NCBI GenBank assembly: GCA_963662035.1
Contig: CAVLDO010000016.1
Span: 1-44,293 of the forward strand
Length of the DNA: 44,293 bases
Source of the DNA: Equibacterium sp963662035
Lineage (GTDB): Bacteria > Bacteroidota > Bacteroidia > Bacteroidales > UBA932
Direction of reading: 5' to 3'
Shown piece after piece: positions 8,328 to 15,661 of the stretch. The notes under the pieces are model-generated. The model did not search any database and was not told where the DNA came from. It was given only the letters and a program-made list of their open reading frames with translations. Made by a program: the position numbers and the translations under genes. Position 1 is the stretch's first letter. Each line of letters begins with the position of its first letter.

Positions 8328-8363
8328 TCAAAGGCCACCGGAATATCTCCGATGGCTTTTTTT
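8328..8363 (+). terminator. Rho-independent terminator after the 6399-8309 gene
   Basis: AAAGGCCACCGGA and TCCGATGGCTTTTTTT form a stem with one bulge or mismatch and a T-run. It separates the secreted protein from the glycosidase gene. Confidence 0.65.
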
Positions 8364-8433
8364 GTTTAGTCTATCGCCGCAAACTTGCAGCGCTGCTGAA
8401 AAAATGTTTACATTTAGGGAAATTTTTTCAGAA

Positions 8434-10671
8434 ATGAGTGCGAAAAGAATATTGGCATTGCTGGCGGGGCTGACTATGGCCGCCGCACAGATTCTGGCAT
8501 CGGAACAGGCCCGCTGGATAAGCGTGGCACACCCTGAGGCAGACGGCGTAGGCACCTGGAGCTGCTTCAGGCAGGATGTTGAACTTGACAAAGTGCCCCC
8601 GCAGGCCTTGGCGCAGATCTGCGTGGACACCAAATACTGGCTCTGGATAAACGGCGCCCCGGCCGTGTACGAGGGCAATCTCAAGCGAGGTGAGGCTCCC
8701 GGGAGCATCTACTACGACAATGTTGATCTCGCCCCCTGGCTCAAGAAGGGGAGCAACCGGATTGCCGTGCTGGTGTGGCACTTTGGCAAGAGCGGCTTCT
8801 CGCACAGCGACAGCGGCCGCAGCGGCCTGTTTTTCAGCTGTCCCGAAATAGGGCTCTTCAGCGGAGCCGACTGGAAGGGCTGCCTGCATCCCGCCTATGG
8901 CATCTGCGGTGACCCGGAGCCGAACTTCCGCCTTCCCGAGCCCAACATCCGCTTTGACCAGAGGCTGGACATACCGTTTTGGCAGACAGCAGACCTTGAT
9001 GCCGCCCCCTTTGAGGCGGTGAAGGCCTCCGGCGGCGCCGATGCCGAGCCCTGGGGCAAGATGGTGGCGCGTCCCATCCCTATGTGGAAGGATTACGGCC
9101 TTAGGAGGCTTTCGAACTGGAGCAGCGAGTCTCTTCCCGACGGCCGCGTGAAAATCACCGCAGCGCTGCCGCAGAATATGCAGATGAGCGTCGCACTTGA
9201 GGTGGAGGATGCAGCAGGCGGCAGTCTGATAAAAATAGAGACCGACCACGTCGCCAACGGCGAGGTGTTCAACAACCGCGCTGAATATGTCACCGCCCCC
9301 GGTCGTCATAAATATGAGTCGTTCGGCTGGCTCACGGCACAGAACATAGTGCTTTCGATGCCCTCGTCTGTCAGCCTCAAGGGGCTCTGGTACCGCCGCA
9401 CCGGGTATGACACCGCCGTTGAGGGGACCTTCTCCTGCAGCAGCGATTTTGTGTGCCGCTTCTGGCAGAAGGCTCTCAACACCCTCTACATAAATATGCG
9501 CGACACATTCTACGACTGCCCCGAGCGCGAGCGGGCGCAGTGGTGGGGCGACATCACAACTATGATGGGGGAGTGCTTCTATACCTACGACCTCAACGTG
9601 CATCAGCTGCTGCACAAGGCTATACGCGAACTCTGTCTATGGGCCTATCCCGACGGCCGTCTGCACGCCCCCGTGCCCGGCAACTACAAGGTGGAACTGC
9701 CCGACCAGATGCTCACCTCCGTGGGACTCTACGGCTTCTGGCATTACTATATGAACACCGGCGACCGCGAGACAATAGAGTTCGCCTATCCGTATGTGAA
9801 GCGCTATCTGGACGTGTTCTCTCTTGATGCTGACGGCCTGGTGAAGATGCGCTACGGCGGCGAAATCTGGAACTGGGGCGACTGGGGCAGCAATAACGAC
9901 CTGGTGCTCATATTCAGCGGCTGGTATTATATGGCGCTGGAGTCGGCCGCCAGAATGGCCGCCCTCACCGGCAATGATGCCGACATACCTTCTTATCAGG
10001 AGCGCAAGGCGCGCGTTGCCGCCGGATATGAAAAGTGCTGGAACGGCAGCTTTTATCGCCACAAAGATCATGTCGGCCGCACCGACGACCGCGTGCAGGC
10101 TCTCGCTGTGGTGAGCGGCATTGCAGATGGCGACAAATACGATGCGATTTTCGCCACCCTGCAGCAGGAGGAAAACGCCAGCCCGTATATGGAGAAATAT
10201 GTGCTGGAGGCGCTATTCAAGATGGGGCACGGCGACTATGCGCTGCAGCGCTTCCAGAAGCGGTTCTCTGCGATGGTTGACGACCCCGCCCACACCACTC
10301 TCTACGAGGGGTGGGAGCCCGACAGCTACGGCACCGGCACAGTGAACCACGCCTGGAGCGGCGGTCCGCTCACGGTTGTGGCATCGGAGGTATGCGGCAT
10401 CAAGGTCACATCTCCCGGCTTTAAGGAGTTCGACATCGCCCCCAAGGAGTGCGGCATAGAGCAGTGGAGCATCTCCTTCCCTACCGTGGCAGGCACCGTG
10501 GCGGCTTCCCGCACGATTCGCCGCGGCGGATATCTGCTCAAGGTCAGCGTGCCTGAAGGCAGCACCGCAACAGTCCGCGCCCCCGAGGGCTGGTGCATCA
10601 AGGGCTCTGACGGCGCCACGCAGCTCACTCTTACAGGCGGCCGCCACCGCGTCCGCCTGGAAAGGCTCTGA
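8434..10671 (+). CDS. Alpha-L-rhamnosidase-like glycoside hydrolase (GH78-type)
   Basis: The enzyme probably releases terminal alpha-L-rhamnose or a similar sugar in the periplasm. The ATG at 8434 gives 745 residues with a signal peptide (MSAKRILALLAGLTMAAAQILA). The ATG at 8404 adds ten residues that spoil the signal and overlap a possible promoter (TACATTTA). The N-terminal beta-sandwich region has YWLWINGAPAVYEG and WLKKGSNRIAVLVWHFG. The alpha/alpha-barrel has NMRDTFYDCPERERAQWWGD, the counterpart of the GH78 DCPQRDER-type acidic motif. The C-terminal sandwich has GTVNHAWSGGPLTVVASEV. A rhamnose mutarotase gene lies 7.9 kb away. GH78 is the best family guess; substrate linkage cannot be read from the sequence. 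Confidence 0.8.
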   Translation: MSAKRILALLAGLTMAAAQILASEQARWISVAHPEADGVGTWSCFRQDVELDKVPPQALAQICVDTKYWLWINGAPAVYEGNLKRGEAPGSIYYDNVDLAPWLKKGSNRIAVLVWHFGKSGFSHSDSGRSGLFFSCPEIGLFSGADWKGCLHPAYGICGDPEPNFRLPEPNIRFDQRLDIPFWQTADLDAAPFEAVKASGGADAEPWGKMVARPIPMWKDYGLRRLSNWSSESLPDGRVKITAALPQNMQMSVALEVEDAAGGSLIKIETDHVANGEVFNNRAEYVTAPGRHKYESFGWLTAQNIVLSMPSSVSLKGLWYRRTGYDTAVEGTFSCSSDFVCRFWQKALNTLYINMRDTFYDCPERERAQWWGDITTMMGECFYTYDLNVHQLLHKAIRELCLWAYPDGRLHAPVPGNYKVELPDQMLTSVGLYGFWHYYMNTGDRETIEFAYPYVKRYLDVFSLDADGLVKMRYGGEIWNWGDWGSNNDLVLIFSGWYYMALESAARMAALTGNDADIPSYQERKARVAAGYEKCWNGSFYRHKDHVGRTDDRVQALAVVSGIADGDKYDAIFATLQQEENASPYMEKYVLEALFKMGHGDYALQRFQKRFSAMVDDPAHTTLYEGWEPDSYGTGTVNHAWSGGPLTVVASEVCGIKVTSPGFKEFDIAPKECGIEQWSISFPTVAGTVAASRTIRRGGYLLKVSVPEGSTATVRAPEGWCIKGSDGATQLTLTGGRHRVRLERL

Positions 10672-10713
10672 TCGGCCTCCGCTGCCTAATTTACAATAAC
10701 TTAACATATCATT

Positions 10714-11466
10714 ATGGCAAACTTATTAGACGAAACTTCAGGAAGCGTGAACGCCGCCGGACGCGAAACACATGTCATTGAAAAACAGATTCCGGTGCAA
10801 ATCGGATTCGGCTCGATCCTTTTTGAAATAGCGCTGTGGGTCACTATCCCCATTTTGGTGCTGCTGTATGTGGTTCTGCTTGGCGACACGCTGCAAAACC
10901 GCGCTCTGGTGGCTGTCGTCGGCTCTGTTGCAGGGATGCTGCCCGGGCTGATATTCGTATTCCGCAAAATCGCCGCCCGCAACTATTTCCAGCAGCTGGA
11001 GCAGCGCATCCAGGCCGAGGCCTCCAATATAGACAATTATCTTGAGCAGCGGGTGCAGATTCTGCAGAATGTCGTGGGGCTGGTGGAGAAGTCAGTGCAG
11101 CTTGACAAGGAGGTGATGACCTCCGTGGCAGCCCTGCGCAGCGGCGGCAGCATAAACGAAAACAACCGGGGCGAGGTCAGCCGTCAGGTGGACACCGCCT
11201 TCGGGCGTCTTTTCCCGCAGGTAGAGGCCTATCCGGAGCTTAAGTCACAAAACACCATAGCCGACGCGATGCAGCAGAACAGCTATCTGCAGCGCGAAAT
11301 AACCGCCGCCCGCACAGTTTACAACAGCCGCGTGACGCAGTGGAACACCGACATATTCTCCTGGCCCGCCAAGATGATAGTGGCGGCCCGTCAGCACTAC
11401 ACCACCCGTATCCCCTTCTCGGTGTCCGAGCAGACCCGCCAAAGGGCGCGCGAGAAGTTTTTCTAA
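10714..11466 (+). CDS. lemA: LemA family membrane protein
   Basis: The 250-residue protein has two hydrophobic segments near residues 30-56 and 62-84, then a helical domain with LemA hallmarks: EASNIDNYLEQRVQILQNVV, YPELKSQNTIADAM, REITAARTVYNSRVTQWNTDI and FSWPAKMIVAA. Most LemA proteins have a single N-terminal anchor, so the extra hydrophobic segment is slightly unusual. The molecular role of LemA is not settled. A start at 10714 follows the AT-rich leader TAATTTACAATAACTTAAC. The next gene starts 15 bases downstream and encodes a membrane protein, so the two probably work together. Confidence 0.88.
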   Translation: MANLLDETSGSVNAAGRETHVIEKQIPVQIGFGSILFEIALWVTIPILVLLYVVLLGDTLQNRALVAVVGSVAGMLPGLIFVFRKIAARNYFQQLEQRIQAEASNIDNYLEQRVQILQNVVGLVEKSVQLDKEVMTSVAALRSGGSINENNRGEVSRQVDTAFGRLFPQVEAYPELKSQNTIADAMQQNSYLQREITAARTVYNSRVTQWNTDIFSWPAKMIVAARQHYTTRIPFSVSEQTRQRAREKFF

Positions 11467-11481
11467 AGGATAGCGGCCGCT

Positions 11482-13293
11482 ATGGCTCAGGATATCCTCG
11501 ACCCCCTCGCGGAGTTTAAAAATGTCTATCGCGACCGCTTTGCAAAGGTGGCGGCGGATACTTTCGATGCCCTGGCAGCCGAGGCTGCGGTGGACGCCGC
11601 TGCAAACCGCGACACCTGCCGGGAAGCGTATGCTGTGATGCGGGAGGCGGAGGCGCTAAGCCCTGCAATCCTAAGGTGGCGCATCTGGCGCTTTTTCCTC
11701 TGGCTGGCGGTGATTTCTGCCTTGTGCTGCGGCTTGCGGCTCTACGAAAAGGCTTCGGCCGGCTTTTCTCTGATAATCGAAGAGGGTCGGTCGCACCTTG
11801 TCGCAGCAGGTGCTTCCGGAAAGATGGACCACAATATGATAAGTGCCATCGCCCTGTGCGCCGCAGTGGCGGCGCTACTGCTGATATACATCTTTGGCAG
11901 AGCATGCCGCAGGCTGCGCACGCTGCGCAGACAGAAGGATTCGCTGCAGGTGAAGGCACAGACGCTGCAGCAAAAAGCGTGGGCGCAGATGGAGCCGCTC
12001 AACCGCCTCTATGATGCCGACATCCTGACCCGGATGATGAGCGCCACGGTGCCCCGGTTGGAGTTCGATCCCTTTTTTACCGAGCAGCGGCTCGAGGACT
12101 TGCACCGGGTCTATCAATGGAACGATGCATTCAACCAGGGGCGCTCGATTCTCTGCGCGCAGTCGGGCCTGATAAACGGCAACCCGTTTGTCATGTGCCA
12201 ATCCAAGCGGATGGAGTGGGGGACCAAGACCTATTACGGGCATCGCACCATCTACTGGACTGAGATGGTGCGCGATTCAGATGGACGCTACCATAGCGAG
12301 CAGCGCAGTCAAACCCTCACCGCCTCGGTCACCAGGCCTTACCCTGAATACCGCCTGGACATCAGGCTGATTTACGGCAATACCGCCGCCCCCGATCTGG
12401 AGTTCACCCGCATACACAGCGGTCTGGCGGCCGCTCTGGACTCCGGGCGATTCCGCAGGGCGCGCCGCCGGCTGAGGCGAAAGTCGCGCAACCTCTCCGG
12501 GGCAGACTACGCTATGCTCTCCAACGAGGATTTTGAGGTGGCTTTCAACACCAGCGACCGCAACAACAACCAGCAGCACGCGCTGCTGTTCACCCCCTTG
12601 GCACAGCAGAACCTGATGAATCTGATGGCCGACACCGAAGCGGGCTATGGCGACGACTTTGACTTTTACAAGATGCGGAAGATAAATACTATAGTCGCCG
12701 GGCACCTTTGTAGCGACGATATTGATTTTGACCCGGCGCGATACCGCAATTTCGATCTGGAAAAGGCCAGGAAGGAGTTTTTGAAAATCAGCGCGGAGAG
12801 TTTCCGATCTATCTATTTTGCACTGGCGCCGCTGCTGAGTATCCCGATGTATCAGCAGATACGTCCCCGCGAAGCTATTTACGGCTACGACAGCCGCCCC
12901 CGCAGCGCTTTCTGGGAGCACGAGTCGCTTGCCAACTACTGGGGCGACACTTATTTCTGTCATCCCGACTGCGCCACGCAGTGCATTCTAAAAACGCGCG
13001 AGACTCTATCAGGCGACGGACGCCCCAGTCTTGAGGTTACCGCATACGGCTATTCCGCCACGCAGCGCCTGACCAGTGTGAGCGTGTTGGGCGGCGACGG
13101 CTGCTTTCACGATGTCCCGGTCTATTGGGATGAATATAACGAGGCCAACGGTAAGGGAGTGATTGATTTTGCAGAAGACTCTTTCTGCGAAAAGTTCAAT
13201 AGCCAGGGGGAGCGGCTCTCTCACATCGCCGAGATCCTCTCCTCGGGCGGTTACTCCCGCTATCGCCGGCACATCGCCTCCCGCTGCCGATAA
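11482..13293 (+). CDS. Membrane protein encoded with LemA, DUF3137-like region
   Basis: The protein has 603 residues. An N-terminal helical stretch is followed by two membrane segments near residues 72-93 (FFLWLAVISALCCGLRLY) and 118-138 (SAIALCAAVAALLLIYIFG), then coiled-coil-like sequence. A soluble region follows. Its stretch FEVAFNTSDRNNNQQHALLF then KINTIVAGHL resembles the DUF3137 family, which I know as a recurrent neighbour of LemA. A C-terminal region rich in aromatic residues has no match I recognise. It lies 15 bases after lemA in the same direction and ends at a strong terminator, so the two form an operon. Function is unknown; a membrane-bound complex with LemA is inference. Confidence 0.7.
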   Translation: MAQDILDPLAEFKNVYRDRFAKVAADTFDALAAEAAVDAAANRDTCREAYAVMREAEALSPAILRWRIWRFFLWLAVISALCCGLRLYEKASAGFSLIIEEGRSHLVAAGASGKMDHNMISAIALCAAVAALLLIYIFGRACRRLRTLRRQKDSLQVKAQTLQQKAWAQMEPLNRLYDADILTRMMSATVPRLEFDPFFTEQRLEDLHRVYQWNDAFNQGRSILCAQSGLINGNPFVMCQSKRMEWGTKTYYGHRTIYWTEMVRDSDGRYHSEQRSQTLTASVTRPYPEYRLDIRLIYGNTAAPDLEFTRIHSGLAAALDSGRFRRARRRLRRKSRNLSGADYAMLSNEDFEVAFNTSDRNNNQQHALLFTPLAQQNLMNLMADTEAGYGDDFDFYKMRKINTIVAGHLCSDDIDFDPARYRNFDLEKARKEFLKISAESFRSIYFALAPLLSIPMYQQIRPREAIYGYDSRPRSAFWEHESLANYWGDTYFCHPDCATQCILKTRETLSGDGRPSLEVTAYGYSATQRLTSVSVLGGDGCFHDVPVYWDEYNEANGKGVIDFAEDSFCEKFNSQGERLSHIAEILSSGGYSRYRRHIASRCR

Positions 13294-13322
13294 TCTTCCC
13301 TCTATCGGCCTTTTTGACAATT

Positions 13323-13363
13323 AAAAGGCGGAGTCACACCTTGCTGTGTGCCTCCGCCTTTAA
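13323..13363. terminator. Strong bidirectional terminator
   Basis: AAAAGGCGGAG, an inner CACAC/GTGTG pair and CTCCGCCTTTAAA make a long symmetrical stem with A- and T-runs on both sides. It lies between the convergent lemA operon and the fur-queD operon and can serve both. Confidence 0.85.
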
Positions 13364-13386
13364 ATGATTTGAGAAATAAGGCCGGC

Positions 13387-13950
13387 CTATTTGCGGTATC
13401 CGCACTTGGGGCAGACGCCGTTTTCGTTGAGGGCGATGCCGCACAGAGGGCAGCGGTCAATCTCGCGACGCGTCTCGAATTCTGCGCTTGCGGCATTGAC
13501 ACCGCTGGTGAAGGTGATCTTTGCTATGTTGAGCTTGTCTTTCAACAGGTCGTACACGATTTTTATCATTCCCTCTACCGTCATGGTCTCTTTGGTAACA
13601 ACTATCCGGCAGTCGGGGTAGGCGCAGGCGAGCTCTGTCTTGAAAGATGCTCCCTTCATCTTGTTCTGCGGGTGTCCGTTGCGGATGCCCTGCTGATCAT
13701 ACACGCCCAGAACGGCGGGCAGCAGAGGGTCGTCTTCGCGGAGAATCAGCGCGTGATCAAAATTCTGGAGAAGACTCCAGGCGGTCTTCTTGATTTCGTT
13801 GCAGGGGAACACCATGTTTACCCCCTCATTGATTGTATCTTCAACTTCGATGGTCAGAACACCGGTATGTCCGTGAAGATACTGGGCTTCACCTTTGAAG
13901 CCGTAGAAGCGATGAGCATACTGCAATTCGAATGTGGTGACACTTCTCAT
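13387..13950 (-). CDS. QueD/6-pyruvoyl-tetrahydropterin synthase-like protein with zinc ribbon
   Basis: Residues 1 to about 160 have the T-fold of QueD/PTPS. The zinc ligands are kept: YAHRFYG and the HGH of YLHGHTG. So is the Asp-His of NFDHALIL. The catalytic Cys, which sits four residues before the first His of HGH in E. coli QueD, is Ala here (EAQYLHGH). The pterin-binding Glu of the VKET region aligns with Ser (ITFTSGVN). Residues from about 165 form a C-terminal zinc ribbon (CPLCG then CPKCG). At 187 residues it is longer than the usual 120-140. The gene starts 14 bases after the Fur-family gene in the same operon. It may bind a pterin or metal without the standard reaction; function is unknown. 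Confidence 0.8.
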   Translation of the reverse strand: MRSVTTFELQYAHRFYGFKGEAQYLHGHTGVLTIEVEDTINEGVNMVFPCNEIKKTAWSLLQNFDHALILREDDPLLPAVLGVYDQQGIRNGHPQNKMKGASFKTELACAYPDCRIVVTKETMTVEGMIKIVYDLLKDKLNIAKITFTSGVNAASAEFETRREIDRCPLCGIALNENGVCPKCGYRK

Positions 13951-13964
13951 AATTGTAATGTTTA

Positions 13965-14363
13965 TTAATGTTTGACAATAAGCTGCACCTGAATGCGGTC
14001 AATCTCCTCAGGTGCGATGATTTTCCGTGACTTGAGAAAAGAGCGGATAGCCTGCGAGAGCCCCGGAGCCGCAAGGTCGCTGATCAGGTTGCCCCTAAAG
14101 CAGTGGTGGTGCTCCCGGACAGTGATGTCGTAGTAGATCTTACCCGTTTCGGGGTGGGGGATTGTCATCAGCAGTCCGGCGCGGCAGAAGGAGTCGAGCA
14201 CCCTGTACAAGGTGGAGGGGGGCATTTCGCATCCGAGGGAGCGCAGTGCGGCATCGATCTCCTCAAGGGTGGCGTGCCCCAGGCTCGACATAGCGGCGTA
14301 AACCGACCTGCGCTGCGGGGTAGATTTCAGTCCTGCCTGTTTTATGATGTCGTCAAAATCCAT
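13965..14363 (-). CDS. Fur/PerR-family transcriptional regulator, atypical
   Basis: The ATG at 14363 gives 132 residues; the upstream extension to 14426 crosses the divergent promoter and is rejected. The winged-helix domain is clear (LKSTPQRRSVYAAMS, then PPSTLYRVLDSFCRAGLL), and the metal-sensing His cluster is present (REHHHCF). The two CxxC motifs that hold structural zinc in most Fur and PerR proteins are missing: the expected first one reads CFRGN. It is co-transcribed with the QueD-like gene and divergent from a flavodiiron protein gene. A shared promoter with a palindrome lies between, so it probably represses itself and the flavodiiron gene in response to metal or peroxide. The signal is inferred, not shown. 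Confidence 0.85.
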   Translation of the reverse strand: MDFDDIIKQAGLKSTPQRRSVYAAMSSLGHATLEEIDAALRSLGCEMPPSTLYRVLDSFCRAGLLMTIPHPETGKIYYDITVREHHHCFRGNLISDLAAPGLSQAIRSFLKSRKIIAPEEIDRIQVQLIVKH

Positions 14364-14384
14364 ATTGCGATTGATTTCTTGGCG

Positions 14385-14392
14385 CAAAGTAA
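14385..14392 (-). promoter_or_regulatory. Near-consensus -7 box for fur
   Basis: TTACTTTG on the minus strand is one base off TAnnTTTG. A TTTG (plus-strand CAAA, 14413-14416) lies exactly 20 bases upstream, inside the palindrome at 14401-14418. Confidence 0.5.
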
Positions 14393-14400
14393 ATAGAAGT

Positions 14401-14418
14401 AATTTGCAAATGCAAATT
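14401..14418. promoter_or_regulatory. Palindromic operator shared by fur and flavodiiron promoters
   Basis: AATTTGC-AAAT-GCAAATT is a perfect 7-4-7 inverted repeat. Each arm supplies a TTTG -33 element, one per direction, and each sits 20 bases from its own -7 box. It is the natural binding site for the Fur-family protein encoded next to it. A purely promoter role for the symmetry cannot be excluded. Confidence 0.6.
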
Positions 14419-14426
14419 ATTTGCAA

Positions 14427-14434
14427 TAAGTTTG
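14427..14434 (+). promoter_or_regulatory. -7 box for the flavodiiron gene
   Basis: TAAGTTTG fits TAnnTTTG. The -33 TTTG at 14403-14406 is 20 bases upstream and the ATG (14453) is 18 bases downstream. Confidence 0.7.
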
Positions 14435-14452
14435 CGTTAAATTTTTAAATAT

Positions 14453-15625
14453 ATGAGCAAGATTACATATATAGGGGTTGATGACCGCAACCTTGACCTC
14501 TTTGAGGGACAATATCTAATTCCGCAGGGCGTTTCATACAATTCTTACCTGCTGACAGATGACAAGACAGTCATAATGGACACCGTGGACGCGGGCTGTC
14601 TGGATAAGTGGCGGCAGAACCTTGAGCAGGCCCTGCAGGGCAGAGAACCCGACTATCTGCTGGTGAGCCATATGGAGCCGGACCATTCCTCCGGGATCGG
14701 CCTTGTTCTTAAGCTCTTTCCAAATATCAAGATCATCTGCAGCCTGCCGGCCCAAAAGATGCTCGGGCGTTTTTTGCCTCTGCCTCTGCCCCCGGAAAGG
14801 TTTCTTATAGTCCGGGAGGGAGACTCTCTGCAGTTGGGAGAGGAGACTCTGCAGTTTATCTCAGCCCCGATGGTGCACTGGCCGGAGGTTATGATGACAT
14901 ACGCAAAAAGCAGCAGGACGCTCTTCTCCGCCGATGCCTTCGGCAAGTTCGGAGCCCTGGACTATGACGACCAGGAGGGCTGGGCCTGCGAGGCGCGCCG
15001 TTATTACTTCAATATTGTGGGAAAATATGGTGGCCCTGTGCAGACACTCCTGGGCAAGGTGGCGAGTCTGGACATAGAGAGGATTTGCCCGCTGCACGGC
15101 CCGGTCCTTGACGATAATCTGGGCTATTACATCGGTCTGTATGACACTTGGAGCCGATATGCCCCCGAAGAGAAGGGAGTCTTTATTGCCTATTGCTCGA
15201 TGCACGGGAATACAAGGGCGGCGGCACTATCACTGGCCTCGATGCTCCAAGACGGCGGTCTTAAGGTCTCCACTGCCGACTTGTGCCGCGACGATATGGC
15301 GGAGGCCATAGAAGATGCCTTCCGCTACGACCGCCTTGTGCTTGCCGCACCCACATACGAAGGTGGAGTAATGCCTGTTATGGCGGATTTCCTGCACCAC
15401 CTCAAATCCAAGAATTATCAGAAGCGCACCGTCGGCATAATAGAGAACGGCTCCTGGGCGCCGGCAGCGGCAAGAGTGATCCGCGCCTCATTTGAGCAGA
15501 TGCGGGAAATAGACATCGTAGAACCTATCGTGACGGTGGAGTCCACTCTGAAGCCCGGGACGGTCGAAGCCATTGCGGCATTGGCCGGGGCTCTGAGCAC
15601 GGCGGTGCCTGGTGGCTCTGAGTAA
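14453..15625 (+). CDS. fprA: Flavodiiron protein (oxygen/nitric oxide reductase)
   Basis: This 390-residue cytosolic enzyme reduces O2 to water and/or NO to N2O, using a diiron centre and FMN. The metallo-beta-lactamase-like domain has the diiron ligand motif SHMEPDHSSG, then VHWPEVMMTY, SADAFG and CPLHGP. The flavodoxin domain starts near residue 240 with the FMN phosphate loop YCSMHGNTRAAAL and continues through AAPTYEGGVMPVM. The length is typical for the two-domain class without fused rubredoxin. It protects strict anaerobes from brief oxygen exposure. The divergent Fur-family gene and shared palindrome suggest derepression under oxidative or nitrosative stress. Confidence 0.93.
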   Translation: MSKITYIGVDDRNLDLFEGQYLIPQGVSYNSYLLTDDKTVIMDTVDAGCLDKWRQNLEQALQGREPDYLLVSHMEPDHSSGIGLVLKLFPNIKIICSLPAQKMLGRFLPLPLPPERFLIVREGDSLQLGEETLQFISAPMVHWPEVMMTYAKSSRTLFSADAFGKFGALDYDDQEGWACEARRYYFNIVGKYGGPVQTLLGKVASLDIERICPLHGPVLDDNLGYYIGLYDTWSRYAPEEKGVFIAYCSMHGNTRAAALSLASMLQDGGLKVSTADLCRDDMAEAIEDAFRYDRLVLAAPTYEGGVMPVMADFLHHLKSKNYQKRTVGIIENGSWAPAAARVIRASFEQMREIDIVEPIVTVESTLKPGTVEAIAALAGALSTAVPGGSE

Positions 15626-15661
15626 ATTCCGGCAGCCACTGCAAAGTTGTGGCGCGATACC

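Noticed and set aside
8428..9615. 395-codon minus-strand frame opposite the rhamnosidase-like gene
   Set aside because: The plus strand carries a signal peptide and glycosidase motifs; the minus frame has none and is explained by GC-rich codon use.
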